Shown: positions 51,696 through 60,674, numbered from the stretch's first letter. The stretch is 64,000 bases of DNA from Pseudaeromonas sharmana (GCF_042649925.1 NZ_JBHSAF010000002.1:186001-250000), one strand, 5' to 3'. A program made the numbers and translations. The notes: generated from the sequence alone by a model not told the origin.

Positions 51696-52589
51696 ATGAT
51701 GCACAGGGGGATCGGCTGGGCGGTAGGGCTATGTGCATTCTGTGTCATGCCGCTGTGGGCAGCACCCACTATCTACACCTACCGTGGCGCCGAGAGTGCC
51801 AGCGATAGCCGCAATCAGTATACGGCAGCACTGCTGCGACTGGCGCTGGAGAAGACCCGGGATCTCGGGGGCGAGGCCGAGCTACAGGCCAGTCCGCCGA
51901 TGAACACCACCCGCGCCGCGCAGGAGCTGGAAAAAGGCACCTATCCCAATTTTATTCTCAAGCTGAGCTACAGTCCCGTGCATGAAGAACACGGCCTGAT
52001 CCGTGGTGCCTATGATATCGACCTGGGCGTCATCGGGTACCGCGTTTGCTTTACCCGCCAGGGGCGGCTACCGCAACTGGCGGGTGTGGCGACGCCGCAA
52101 CAGCTCTCGCCCTATCTGTTCGGCGTTGGTACCGGCTGGCAGGATAGCCAAATCCTTCAGCACAACGGTTTTAAGGTGCTAGAGGTCGGAAGCTACAAGA
52201 GCTTGTTTCCGATGCTGGCCCGAGGGCGCTTCGATCTGTTCTGCCGTGGTATCAACGAGGTGGCCGATGAGCGGGCTGAGGCCGAGCGCCACCCGGCGCT
52301 GGTACTGGAGCCGACACTGATGCTCTATTACGATCTGCCGCGCTTCTTCTATGCCAACGCTCGCGACAAGGCGGCGCTGGCGCGGGTGGACATTGGGGTA
52401 CGCCGTGCCGCTGCCGATGGTTCGTTGCAGGCATTGTGGCAGCAGTTCTACCTGCCCAGTATCCAGCTGGTTCAGCCGCAACAGCGTCATGTGCTTCGGC
52501 TGGATAATCCGGATGTGGCCGGATTGGGGTGGGATCCGCAGCAGTGGGTGTATGAACCGCTGAGCAACAGTTTCCAGCTTCGCCGCTGA
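51696..52589 (+). CDS. Periplasmic binding-protein-like protein
   Basis: 297-residue exported protein. Signal peptide of about 22 residues (GWAVGLCAFCVMPLWA, then APTIYTYRG). The rest has the two-lobe look of periplasmic solute-binding proteins of the SBP type 3 superfamily (TPQQLSPYLFGVGTGWQDSQIL, GSYKSLFPMLARGRFDLFCRGINEV). No permease or ATPase is adjacent. A second orphan protein of this type is at 39330. CAGGAG precedes the start; a second ATG is one codon in. Confidence 0.7.
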   Translation: MMHRGIGWAVGLCAFCVMPLWAAPTIYTYRGAESASDSRNQYTAALLRLALEKTRDLGGEAELQASPPMNTTRAAQELEKGTYPNFILKLSYSPVHEEHGLIRGAYDIDLGVIGYRVCFTRQGRLPQLAGVATPQQLSPYLFGVGTGWQDSQILQHNGFKVLEVGSYKSLFPMLARGRFDLFCRGINEVADERAEAERHPALVLEPTLMLYYDLPRFFYANARDKAALARVDIGVRRAAADGSLQALWQQFYLPSIQLVQPQQRHVLRLDNPDVAGLGWDPQQWVYEPLSNSFQLRR

Positions 52590-52679
52590 GGGGGGCCTGC
52601 GTTTTTCGTCTCGTCCCTGCGGCATGCTAGAATCCCCAACCTTGCGCCTGCGTGGCGCCTTGCCGATGTGAGAAGAGCC

Positions 52680-54023
52680 ATGTCCTTGAACGATGCCGTG
52701 ACCGTGACGATAACTGACCTGACCGACAAGGGAGACGGCATCGGCCAGCTCGACGGACGTACCCTGTATGTCAGTGGTGCGCTGCCCGGGGAGCAGGTTC
52801 AGGTGCGTTTGCACGGCGTCAAACCGAAATATGCTCAAGGCGAACTGTTGGCGGTGCTGCAACCCAGCCCGGACCGCGTCGCCAATTTCTGCTCCCATGA
52901 TGAGTGCGGTGGCTGCCAGATCGGTATCCTCGACTATGCGGCCCAGCTGCGTCTCAAACGCCAGCGTGTGCAGCAGGCGCTCGCCGCCAAGGGGCTGAGT
53001 GCCGAGGTCGCGGCCTGCCTGGGGATGGAGGAACCGTACGCCTATCGCAACAAGGCGTTGTATGCGGTGCAGGCGACGGCCAACGGCGCCGAGCTGGGCT
53101 TCTTTCGCAAGCAGAGCCATGCCCTGGTGCGCTGCGATGACTGCGGCATCCAGCCGGCGTTGACCGCCGAGCTGGTGGCGACGGTGCGCGACTGGCTGCA
53201 GACCCATGACATCGCCGGCTACGACGAGGCGGCGCACAGCGGTACGCTGCGTTATCTGATGCTGCGCGATGGCCGCCTCAGCGGCCAGTGGCAACTGGTT
53301 CTGGTGACGCTCGGCGAGACATTGCCCGAGGTGGCCGATCTGCTGGCGCGGCTGGCGCGCTTCCCGCAACTGCACAGCGTGGTGCAGAACATCAATCCGC
53401 AGCGCGGCAATCGCATCCTGGGCTTTAGCAACCGGGTGTTGCTGGGCGAGGAGGGGATCCACGATACGTTGTGCGGGCTCGACTTCTATCTGACACCGCT
53501 GGCGTTTTACCAGATCAACCCGCCCCAGACCTCGGTGCTGTATCAGCAGGCGCTGGCGGCCTGTGGCCTGGGCGGAGACGAGACGGTGTTCGACATCTAC
53601 TGCGGCATAGGTACCATCTCGTTGTGTCTGGCGCGCCAGGCTCGGCGCGTGGTGGGGATTGAACTGGTGCCGGAGGCCATCGATGCCGCCCGTGCCAACG
53701 CCGAGCGCAATGGCCTGGACAATACCGAGTTTCATGCCGGCGCGGCCGAGGCGGTGGTGCCGGCGCTGTACGCCGCCGGCTATCGCGCCGATGTGGTGGT
53801 GGTGGATCCGCCGCGCAAGGGGTGCGAGCGCATAGTGCTGGAGACCATGCTGCAGATGGCACCACGCACCCTGGTCTATGTCTCGTGCGATCCGGATTCG
53901 CTGGCGCGGGATCTGGCCTACCTGACGGCCCATGGTTATGGCTTGCAGTCGGTACAGCCGGTGGACATGTTCCCGCACACGCTGCACGTCGAGAGCGTAG
54001 CATGCCTGCATCGATGGGAATAA
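52680..54023 (+). CDS. rlmD: 23S rRNA (uracil-5-)-methyltransferase, RlmD/RumA type
   Basis: Makes 5-methyluridine in 23S rRNA (U1939 in E. coli). 447 residues. N-terminal TRAM domain (8-65; ITDLTDKGDGIGQLDGRTLYVSG), then a 4Fe-4S site (CSHDECGGC plus a distant Cys), then an AdoMet-binding domain (VFDIYCGIGTISLCLARQAR, VDPPRKGC) and catalytic Cys in VYVSCDPDSLARDL. Start 52680 is preferred; a GTG four codons upstream is possible. Could in principle be an RlmCD-type paralogue; I assign RlmD by length and the Fe-S pattern. Confidence 0.88.
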   Translation: MSLNDAVTVTITDLTDKGDGIGQLDGRTLYVSGALPGEQVQVRLHGVKPKYAQGELLAVLQPSPDRVANFCSHDECGGCQIGILDYAAQLRLKRQRVQQALAAKGLSAEVAACLGMEEPYAYRNKALYAVQATANGAELGFFRKQSHALVRCDDCGIQPALTAELVATVRDWLQTHDIAGYDEAAHSGTLRYLMLRDGRLSGQWQLVLVTLGETLPEVADLLARLARFPQLHSVVQNINPQRGNRILGFSNRVLLGEEGIHDTLCGLDFYLTPLAFYQINPPQTSVLYQQALAACGLGGDETVFDIYCGIGTISLCLARQARRVVGIELVPEAIDAARANAERNGLDNTEFHAGAAEAVVPALYAAGYRADVVVVDPPRKGCERIVLETMLQMAPRTLVYVSCDPDSLARDLAYLTAHGYGLQSVQPVDMFPHTLHVESVACLHRWE

Positions 54024-54143
54024 CAGCTTCGATTTGTAAACGATATCACTACTGAGTGTTGGAGTCAGGCGCCGTCATGGCGCTTTATTTTTGCAGTTGA
54101 CTTGGTTTGTTTCGGCGATTTGCGTATGCTGGCAGGTAGATAA

Positions 54144-54159
54144 GTGTAATCGATTACAC
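54144..54159. promoter_or_regulatory. GalR-type operator upstream of the SemiSWEET gene
   Basis: Perfect 16-base palindrome GTGTAATCGATTACAC, matching the GalR/GalS operator consensus GTGNAANCGNTTNCAC at all fixed positions. It lies 44 bases before the transporter start, where a repressor would cover the promoter region. Confidence 0.7.
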
Positions 54160-54203
54160 AAGCAACTGTAGCGCTCTGCTCGCCTGACTCAAGGAGTGAC
54201 CCT

Positions 54204-54464
54204 ATGCAATCCGTGCTGATTAACCGTCTTGGCTGGTTCGCCTCGCTGATGGCGATGGTGATGTATGCCTCTTACCTCGATCAGATCCGTCTTAATATCA
54301 GCGGGGCTTCTGGCTCGCTGCTGCTACCGATCGCCGCCACCATCAATTGTCTAGCCTGGGTCGGTTACTCCTGGCTCAAGCCACAGAAGGATTGGCCCAT
54401 GCTCTGTTGCAATGCCCTCGGCGTGGTGGTTTGTGGTGCCACTGTCATTACGGCACTGCTGTGA
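54204..54464 (+). CDS. SemiSWEET-family sugar transporter
   Basis: 86-residue protein with three membrane helices (about 8-28, 38-57, 64-85), the size and layout of bacterial SemiSWEET (MtN3/PQ-loop) sugar carriers that work as dimers. The conserved features are LGWFASLMAMVMYASYLDQI at the first helix and the Asn in ATINCLAWVGYSWLK. Substrate is likely a mono- or disaccharide. AAGGAG precedes the start. The GalR-type palindrome just upstream suggests LacI/GalR-family control by a sugar. Confidence 0.85.
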   Translation: MQSVLINRLGWFASLMAMVMYASYLDQIRLNISGASGSLLLPIAATINCLAWVGYSWLKPQKDWPMLCCNALGVVVCGATVITALL

Positions 54465-54588
54465 CGGTATCGTCATTGGGTAATACGCCAGGCGGTGGCC
54501 AGTGCATCCGTGAGCCGGGTGGCTGGCAACCGAGGCCAAGCGTGAGGAATATCGCCGTCAGCAGAGGCTACTGACGGCGTGGCCGCGA

Positions 54589-54873
54589 TCACTGTTCTTC
54601 GCGGTGATCGCGTCTGTGTTCTTCGTTGTCGAGCCAGCTGATGGCGCTGGTCACCGCGTAAATGACCCGTTCTTCCATCTCATGGCGCTTCTCGTCACTG
54701 GTGAAGTAGGCCATGTCGACGGTGTAGCGGATATAGTGGGCCGGTAACTGGTTCAGCACTAGGCAGCAGAGGTCGGCAAGGTAATCGGCATCACGGGTGC
54801 GATCCAGCTCCAGCGCGCGAATGTAGTGCTGGACCAGATCTTCGTAATAGTTGTGAATGTCTTCGAGAGCCAT
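54589..54873 (-). CDS. ComFB-domain protein
   Basis: 94-residue protein (from ATG 54873; the frame stays open to 54912) of the late-competence ComFB family: an IHNYYEDLVQHYI start, DYLADLCCLVLNQLPAHYIRYTVDMAYFT and then MEERVIYAVTSAISWL. The LADLCCLVLNQLP motif is diagnostic. Recent work on cyanobacterial members reports binding of cyclic dinucleotides; whether that holds here is unknown. It lies just downstream of the tRNA-Leu cluster terminator on the same strand. Confidence 0.85.
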   Translation of the reverse strand: MALEDIHNYYEDLVQHYIRALELDRTRDADYLADLCCLVLNQLPAHYIRYTVDMAYFTSDEKRHEMEERVIYAVTSAISWLDNEEHRRDHREEQ

Positions 54874-54917
54874 GGGGCGGGTTTCCTGATCGGGAAAATG
54901 ACTCAGATACATATAAC

Positions 54918-54950
54918 AAAAAACCCGAGATGATGCTCATCTCGGGTTCA
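54918..54950 (-). terminator. Terminator of the tRNA-Leu(CAG) cluster
   Basis: Twelve-base arms (54922-54933 and 54937-54948) with a three-base loop, and a T-run on the minus strand. Strong Rho-independent terminator right after the last tRNA gene. Confidence 0.9.
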
Positions 54951-54957
54951 CAATTCG

Positions 54958-55043
54958 TGGTGCGAGAGGAGGGACTTGAACCCTCACGCCCGGGGGGCAC
55001 TAACACCTGAAGCTAGCGCGTCTACCAATTCCGCCACCCTCGC
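54958..55043 (-). tRNA. tRNA-Leu(CAG), copy 4 of the transcript
   Basis: Class II tRNA, acceptor GCGAGGG/CTCTCGC-type pairing with encoded CCA. Anticodon stem CTAGC/GTTAG with loop TTCAGGT gives anticodon CAG (codon CUG). Variable arm TGCCCCCCGGGCG. Identical in sequence to the next two copies. Confidence 0.95.
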
Positions 55044-55112
55044 ACATAGTGTTTGTCGGCTGTTTTTACATGCTGCCAACCGCATGGTCTGGGTCTGCTT
55101 CACCACAGTAAG

Positions 55113-55198
55113 TGGTGCGAGAGGAGGGACTTGAACCCTCACGCCCGGGGGGCACTAACACCTGAAGCTAGCGCGTCTACCAATTCCGCCACCCTCGC
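55113..55198 (-). tRNA. tRNA-Leu(CAG), copy 3 of the transcript
   Basis: Same 86-base sequence as the copy at 54958, with encoded CCA. Separated from its neighbours by about 60-70 bases of unrelated spacer. Confidence 0.95.
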
Positions 55199-55258
55199 GC
55201 AGACATTTCTGACGGTTTTCAATGTTGTCAGCCCATCGACAAGTGCACTCGTAAGAGT

Positions 55259-55344
55259 TGGTGCGAGAGGAGGGACTTGAACCCTCACGCCCGGGGGGCA
55301 CTAACACCTGAAGCTAGCGCGTCTACCAATTCCGCCACCCTCGC
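55259..55344 (-). tRNA. tRNA-Leu(CAG), copy 2 of the transcript
   Basis: Same 86-base sequence as the copies at 54958 and 55113. Confidence 0.95.
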
Positions 55345-55420
55345 CTCACTTGTCCGCTGCTTTTTTCGTTGTCAGCACAACGTCTGATTTTTGGGTTGTC
55401 AGCCAACCTTGAATCCAGTT

Positions 55421-55506
55421 TGGTGCGAGAGGAGGGACTTGAACCCTCACGTCCGGGGGACACTAACACCTGAAGCTAGCGCGTCTACCAATTCCGCCAC
55501 CCTCGC
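55421..55506 (-). tRNA. tRNA-Leu(CAG), copy 1 of the transcript, variant
   Basis: Same tRNA with anticodon CAG, but the variable arm has two changes (GTCC...GGAC instead of GCCC...GGGC) that keep its base pair. First of the four in transcription order. Confidence 0.95.
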
Positions 55507-55598
55507 ATCTGGAGCCCGCATTCTAGCGATTTCAGATATGGCGTCAACAACTGTTTTGCATTCCATGATGCGATGGCGCGCTTTTTGTACGGCTGCGG

Positions 55599-57056
55599 TT
55601 AGCGTCGATTGCTGACACCCAACGCCTCTTGATACATCAGCTCGTATTCGCGCACCGAATCGCTCCACAGGTAACGGGTGCGCATCGCTTGTTCCTGCAC
55701 ACGGCGGTACTCACAAGGCTCTTGCAGGAAGAACAGCAGGGCGCGACGTAGTGTCGACAGCAGCGCCAGGGGTTCCGGCTCCTGGAAGCTGAACCCCGTT
55801 GCGCGCCGGGGTTGGGTATCGTAATCGACGACGGTATCACGCAAGCCACCTACGGCGCGGATGATCGGCAGCGTGCCATAGGCCAGACTGTACATCTGGT
55901 TCAGGCCGCAGGGTTCAAACAGCGATGGCATCAGGAAGAAGTCGCTGCCGGCTTCAACCAGATGCGCCAGGGCATTGTCGTGGGCATTCAGGTAGGCAAG
56001 CCGATCCGGATACGCTTTCATCAGTTCGGTCAGGCGATCCTGCAACGCCGGTTCACCGGTGCCGACGATGACCACCTGCAGCTGATGTACCAGGAATTTG
56101 TCGAGGATTGGCAGCAGCAGGTTCAGCCCTTTTTGCTCGGTCAGCCGGCAGACCATGCCGAACATCGGCAGATCGCTGATCGGCAGGCCGGCACGTTTTT
56201 GCAACGCATGTTTGCACAGCACCTTGTCGTCTAGGTGTTGGACGTCATAGTTGACTGGAATCAGGGGATCGGTTTTGGGGTCCCAGTCTGCATAGTCACA
56301 GCCATTGATGATGCCGCGCACATCGCTGGAGCGTTCCTGAAAATTCTTCGCCATGCCATGGCCGCCCAGATAGGTCATCAATTCAGAGGCATAACTGGGG
56401 CTGACGGCGTTGATTTTGTCGGCGTAAAGCACACCACACTTCAGGAAGTTGATGTAGGCATGCCCTTGCATGATGGCTTCATTGTACGTGTCGGTGATCT
56501 CCGGCAAGGCCCACAGCTGGTTACGCTCGAACACACCTTGAAACGCACCGTTGTGGATGGTTAGCACCGAGCGTGTGCTCTGGAAGAAGCTGTGATTGGC
56601 ATAGCGGGTCTTCAGCAGCATAGGCACCAGGGCGGTATGCCAGTCATTGCAGTGCACTATGTCCGGACGGAAGCCGATCTTCTCTGCCACCTGCAGACAG
56701 GCGCCGGAGAAGAAGGCAAAACGCTCACCGTTATCTGGGTAGGCGTTATTGTTTTCGGCATACAGGCTGGCGCGATCGAAGTAATTAGGAAATTCGATCA
56801 GGACGACCGGGACGTCGTCCAGGGTCATCTCGCGCACTTGATACGGAATGTCGGTATGGCCAGGACGGGTCGGCAGGGTAAAGCCACCGATATGGCCGGC
56901 TTTTTCCCGGTTCGGGATGGCCGCGTAGTAGGGCATCACGATGCGCACATCGTGACCGCGACGCTTGAGGGCCAGGGGTAACGACTTGGCTACGTCGGCC
57001 AGACCACCGGTCTTGGCAAAGCTCTCAACTTCGGAGGCGATAAACAGAATATTCAT
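55599..57056 (-). CDS. glgA: Glycogen synthase
   Basis: ADP-glucose-dependent glycogen synthase (GT5). 485 residues. The N-terminal ADP-glucose loop KTGGLADV (15-22), HCNDWHTALVP with the conserved His/Asp, and the C-terminal FEPCGLNQMYSLAYGTLPI with GGLRDTV are all present. It lies three bases after glgC, so the pair forms an operon making glycogen; glgB, glgX and glgP are not in the window. Confidence 0.97.
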   Translation of the reverse strand: MNILFIASEVESFAKTGGLADVAKSLPLALKRRGHDVRIVMPYYAAIPNREKAGHIGGFTLPTRPGHTDIPYQVREMTLDDVPVVLIEFPNYFDRASLYAENNNAYPDNGERFAFFSGACLQVAEKIGFRPDIVHCNDWHTALVPMLLKTRYANHSFFQSTRSVLTIHNGAFQGVFERNQLWALPEITDTYNEAIMQGHAYINFLKCGVLYADKINAVSPSYASELMTYLGGHGMAKNFQERSSDVRGIINGCDYADWDPKTDPLIPVNYDVQHLDDKVLCKHALQKRAGLPISDLPMFGMVCRLTEQKGLNLLLPILDKFLVHQLQVVIVGTGEPALQDRLTELMKAYPDRLAYLNAHDNALAHLVEAGSDFFLMPSLFEPCGLNQMYSLAYGTLPIIRAVGGLRDTVVDYDTQPRRATGFSFQEPEPLALLSTLRRALLFFLQEPCEYRRVQEQAMRTRYLWSDSVREYELMYQEALGVSNRR

Positions 57057-57059
57057 CTA

Positions 57060-58277
57060 TCAAAAACCAATCCTGGCGCCTTTGGGCACGACAACAATTC
57101 CCTGCTCGGATACGGTAAACCGTTCACGATCAAGGGCCAGATTCTCCCCGATAACGACACCGGGGGCAATTTCAACATGTTTATCAATAATGGTGCGAAA
57201 CAAGCGGCACCCCTCTCCAATTTTAACGTCACCCAGCAGGACGGAGTCCTGGATATGGGAACCGCAGGCGATATTGCAGCGGAACCCTAACACGCTGCGC
57301 TCTATCGTGCTGCCCTGAATGTAACAACCGGCAGAGATCAACGAGTGAGAGATATTGGCCCTGTGCTCCGGCGTGTCGATAAAGGTCGCCGGCGGAACGG
57401 GCGGGTAATAGGTATGCAGTGGCCACTTGCGGTTGTAGAGCGAAAATGGCGGATTGTCACTAACCAGATCCATATGGGCTTGCCAGTAGGTATCGATATT
57501 GCCGACATCGCGCCAATAGACCCCGGTTTTTTCGCCTTCTACTTTGTTGGTGCCGTAGTCATAGACATAGACAGGGGCGCGCGGGTAGAGATCCGGGATG
57601 ATATCGCGGCCAAAGTCATGGCTTGAGGCTTCGTTTTCGGCATCGGCGGTCAGTTCGGAAAACAGCGTGTGGGTATCGAAGACATAGTTACCCATCGATG
57701 CCAGGGCGTGATCTGGATCGCCGGGAATCGGTTTGGGGTGTACCGGCTTCTCCTCGAAACCGATCATCCGGCCGCTGGCATCAACTTCAATGATGCCAAA
57801 CTTGCGGCCTTCGGCAATCGGTACCCGAATGGCCGCCACGGTCAGCACTGCGTGCTTTTCTTTGTGGAAATCGAGCATCTGGCGGATATCCATCTTGTAG
57901 ATGTGGTCGCTGCCAAAGATGCAGACATGATCTGGTGCCGTCAGCTCTATAAAGCCGAGATTTTGGTAGATGGCATCGGCGGTGCCGTCATACCAGCGTT
58001 TCCCCATCCGCATCTGTGCCGGAATCGGATCGATAAAGCGGCCGCTGATCCCACTCACATTCCAGCCTTTTTTCATGTGCAGATAGAGTGATTGTGACTT
58101 GAACTGAGTCAGGACGTAGATGCGCAGGAAGTCCGAGTTGACGAAGTTGTTGAGAACAAAATCAATCAACCGATAGCTGCCGCCGAAAGGCACGGACGGT
58201 TTGCTGCGCGTCACCGTCAGCGGCTGGAGTCGGGTACCTTCGCCCCCGGCCAGAATCATTGCCAATACACCTGCCAT
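57060..58277 (-). CDS. glgC: Glucose-1-phosphate adenylyltransferase
   Basis: Makes ADP-glucose for glycogen synthesis, the regulated step. 405 residues, somewhat shorter than the E. coli enzyme (431). Nucleotide loop AGGEGTRLQPLT (11-22), substrate sites GSDHIYKMD, FEEKP and ASMGNYVF, and a C-terminal left-handed beta-helix (SLISAGCYIQGSTIERSVLGF, VLLGDVKIGEGCRLF). First gene of the glgC-glgA operon. Confidence 0.97.
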   Translation of the reverse strand: MAGVLAMILAGGEGTRLQPLTVTRSKPSVPFGGSYRLIDFVLNNFVNSDFLRIYVLTQFKSQSLYLHMKKGWNVSGISGRFIDPIPAQMRMGKRWYDGTADAIYQNLGFIELTAPDHVCIFGSDHIYKMDIRQMLDFHKEKHAVLTVAAIRVPIAEGRKFGIIEVDASGRMIGFEEKPVHPKPIPGDPDHALASMGNYVFDTHTLFSELTADAENEASSHDFGRDIIPDLYPRAPVYVYDYGTNKVEGEKTGVYWRDVGNIDTYWQAHMDLVSDNPPFSLYNRKWPLHTYYPPVPPATFIDTPEHRANISHSLISAGCYIQGSTIERSVLGFRCNIACGSHIQDSVLLGDVKIGEGCRLFRTIIDKHVEIAPGVVIGENLALDRERFTVSEQGIVVVPKGARIGF

Positions 58278-58409
58278 ATCACGCTGTCCTTAAAAAAAGA
58301 AAACGGTTTCATTGCGATTATAAAAAAATTACCCCGCGCAGGTGGAGGTAATTTGTACATTTTCGCAATCTAGCAGATCCGATGAGATCTTGTTAAGCCT
58401 CAGCCGTGG

Positions 58410-59447
58410 TTACTGTGCGAGATATAGCCGGAATTTACGATTTTCGGCGATGATCTGCTGTTGTTTGAATGCGCGATCCAGATAAGGCGGGTAGCGCAGG
58501 AAGGCATTGGCAACCAACAGCATCTTCCCGCCACGTGCCAGGAGGCTCGGGGCGGCCGTGATCATCTGTTCTGTGGGGGCGTACAGGGTGTTGAGTCCGG
58601 CATGAAACGGTGGGTTGGTGATTAGATAATCTAGACCGGCGGCCACGTCGGACAACATGTCGGAGGCCAGCACATCGCCCTGCAAGCCGTTGCAAGCCAG
58701 CGTTCTACGACTGGATTCCAGAGCCAACGCATTGATGTCGCAAAGTTGTAGACGGATGGCGGGATAACGGCGAGCGAGCACGGCGCCGATGACGCCGGCA
58801 CCACAGCCCAGATCCAGCACTCGGCCATGCAGCGCAGGCACGTGCTCGAGCAGCAGCGCCGACCCCTCATCCAGCCCGTCAGCGCTGAATACCCCCGGCA
58901 GGGCGCATACGGTGAGCGGTTGCCCGTCGATCTGTAGTTGGTAGTGCTGCACCCAAGCATCGATGTTAAAGGGGGCTACGGCATGACTCAACTGGCCATG
59001 CACCAGACTGCAGCGCCGTGCGCTGTCGAGTTTATTGAACTGTTGGCAGTAAGGCGCAAGCAGTTTGTCGGCGCCGTTGATGCCGCCCCTGTTCTCTCCG
59101 GCGAGAAAAAGTTCTGCTTCGGGGGTAAGCCAGGGCGCCAGGCAGGCAAGCAGGTACTGGCTTTCCCGCTTGGCCTTCGGCAGTAGTAACAGCAAGGCAT
59201 CATAGTCTGCCGACAGTCCTTGCGGCTGATGCCCAAATTGCAGGGTGACTCCAGCTCCCGGAGCCGCCGCCTGCAGTGCCAGATACCTGTGGTAGTCGTT
59301 ACAGAACAGGGTGATGCTCCGAGCTTCATGACGCAGTGACAGGACGAAGTTGTCCTCAAGATAGCCGGCAATCAGCAGGCGTTTCCCGGCAAACAGGGAC
59401 AGATTGCGCTCCAGCAACTGGGCTACCGGACTCTCGGCGTAAGGCAT
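58410..59447 (-). CDS. rsmC: 16S rRNA m2G1207 methyltransferase
   Basis: Methylates N2 of G1207 in 16S rRNA of the 30S subunit. 345 residues (E. coli 343) from ATG 59447, chosen over 59462 because AGGAG lies seven bases upstream. Two related domains; the C-terminal one is active, with AdoMet loop VLDLGCGAGVIGAVLA and the catalytic NPPF in LITNPPFHAGLNT. The N-terminal domain lacks these motifs, as in the family. Confidence 0.93.
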   Translation of the reverse strand: MPYAESPVAQLLERNLSLFAGKRLLIAGYLEDNFVLSLRHEARSITLFCNDYHRYLALQAAAPGAGVTLQFGHQPQGLSADYDALLLLLPKAKRESQYLLACLAPWLTPEAELFLAGENRGGINGADKLLAPYCQQFNKLDSARRCSLVHGQLSHAVAPFNIDAWVQHYQLQIDGQPLTVCALPGVFSADGLDEGSALLLEHVPALHGRVLDLGCGAGVIGAVLARRYPAIRLQLCDINALALESSRRTLACNGLQGDVLASDMLSDVAAGLDYLITNPPFHAGLNTLYAPTEQMITAAPSLLARGGKMLLVANAFLRYPPYLDRAFKQQQIIAENRKFRLYLAQ

Positions 59448-59728
59448 GCGTTCACTCCTCATTGATCTGGGCGGCGATTATACATCAAGCCGAGCCGTGC
59501 TTGACATTTCGCCGTCGATGCAGAACTATGCTGTTTCATTGCACACTTATACGGCTATAGATGACACTTTGCGCCTTGAAACGAAAATTCAAAAAACCTC
59601 TCAAAGCAGGGGCTATTTTCGTTTACGCGTAATCCGTTGTTGGCCTGTGCCAAATTGCTAAACCCCGGTTACGCAGCCCGTAACCGGGGTTTTTTTTCAG
59701 GATATCAAGCATCAGACAAGGAGTTGGT
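59448..59728 (+). promoter_or_regulatory. rsmC-dapA intergenic region with promoter-like element and orphan terminator
   Basis: Between divergent rsmC and dapA. Contains TTGACA at 59501-59506, with TATGCT 20 bases later (spacing too long to be ideal), then about 130 bases without an open frame, then a strong Rho-independent terminator (listed separately) only 38 bases before dapA. Could encode a small RNA or a dapA attenuator. I see none of the conserved lysine-riboswitch segments. Confidence 0.45.
59659..59699 (+). terminator. Strong terminator just upstream of dapA
   Basis: Thirteen-base arms AACCCCGGTTACG (59661-59673) and CGTAACCGGGGTT (59679-59691), loop CAGCC, then eight T. No plus-strand gene precedes it. 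Confidence 0.9.
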
Positions 59729-60601
59729 ATGATTCAGGGTTCCATAGTGGCATTGATTACCCCGTTTCGGGATGGTCGCCTGGATGAGGCGGCATTGTGC
59801 CGCATGGTGGAATGGCATATTGAGCAGGGCACCCACGGCATAGTGCCTGTCGGAACAACGGGTGAAAGTCCGACGCTGTCTCATGACGAACATTGCCGGG
59901 TCATTGAGCTGGTGGTTCAACAAGCGGCAGGTCGGGTGCCCGTCATTGCCGGTGCTGGTTCCAATAACCCTATCGAGGCCATTGAATATACCCGTGTGGC
60001 TGAGCGGGCAGGCGCGGATGCTACCCTGCATGTCGCCGGCTATTACAACCGTCCGAACCAGGATGGTTTGTTCCATCACTTCAAGATGCTGCACGACGAA
60101 ACCAATATTCCGATCATTCTGTACAATATCCCGCCACGTGCCATTGTGGATATTCAACCTGCGACCATGGCGCGCCTGGCCGAGTTGCCACGGATCATCG
60201 GTGTCAAGGATGCCACCGGTGATTTGTCCCGCCCGTGGAGCGAAAGGCAACTGATCAAGAAGCCGTTCACTTGGCTCTCAGGTGAAGATGCCACTGCAGT
60301 GGCTTATAACGTCTCCGGTGGTACGGGCTGTATCTCTGTCACGGCTAACGTGGCTCCTAAACTGGTCGCACAGGTTCAGGAACTGACGCTGGCGGGTAAG
60401 TGGGACGAGGCCAAGGCATTGCAGGATCGCCTGATCCCGCTGCATCAGGCCATGTTTGCCGAACCTAGCCCGGCAGGGGCCAAATATGCGGCTTCATTGC
60501 TGGGACTGTGCACCGAAACATGTCGAATTCCGGTCATGCCGCTCAGCGAGGCAACCAAGGCGCGGATCCGCAGTGTTATGGAGCAGTTGGAGCTGATCTG
60601 A
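59729..60601 (+). CDS. dapA: 4-hydroxy-tetrahydrodipicolinate synthase
   Basis: First committed step of lysine and diaminopimelate synthesis: condenses pyruvate with aspartate semialdehyde. 290 residues, TIM barrel. Schiff-base Lys160 is in IIGVKDATGD, Tyr132 in ILYNIPPRA, Thr44 in VGTTGESPTLSHDEH, Tyr107 in GYYNRPNQDG. An unusual point is HVAGYYN where the family usually has VTPYYN. bamC does not follow; a YqaB-like phosphatase does, after a terminator-like hairpin. Confidence 0.96.
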   Translation: MIQGSIVALITPFRDGRLDEAALCRMVEWHIEQGTHGIVPVGTTGESPTLSHDEHCRVIELVVQQAAGRVPVIAGAGSNNPIEAIEYTRVAERAGADATLHVAGYYNRPNQDGLFHHFKMLHDETNIPIILYNIPPRAIVDIQPATMARLAELPRIIGVKDATGDLSRPWSERQLIKKPFTWLSGEDATAVAYNVSGGTGCISVTANVAPKLVAQVQELTLAGKWDEAKALQDRLIPLHQAMFAEPSPAGAKYAASLLGLCTETCRIPVMPLSEATKARIRSVMEQLELI

Positions 60602-60629
60602 TATTGTCATTGGCGCTAAGCAATTGACA

Positions 60630-60660
60630 CGAGGGGGAGTGCATCACTCCCCCTTGTTAT
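60630..60660 (+). terminator. Terminator of dapA
   Basis: GGGGGAGTG (60633-60641), loop CAT, CACTCCCCC (60645-60653), then TTGTTATT. It ends 15-20 bases before the next gene, so read-through is possible. Confidence 0.7.
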
Positions 60661-60674
60661 TGGTAGAGGTCTCC

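Noticed and set aside
52179..54011. 610-codon open frame on the minus strand
   Set aside because: Antisense shadow of rlmD and the preceding gene; no recognisable domain or ribosome site.
59448..59728. Lysine riboswitch upstream of dapA
   Set aside because: None of the conserved core segments is visible and the region is too short between the promoter-like site and the terminator.
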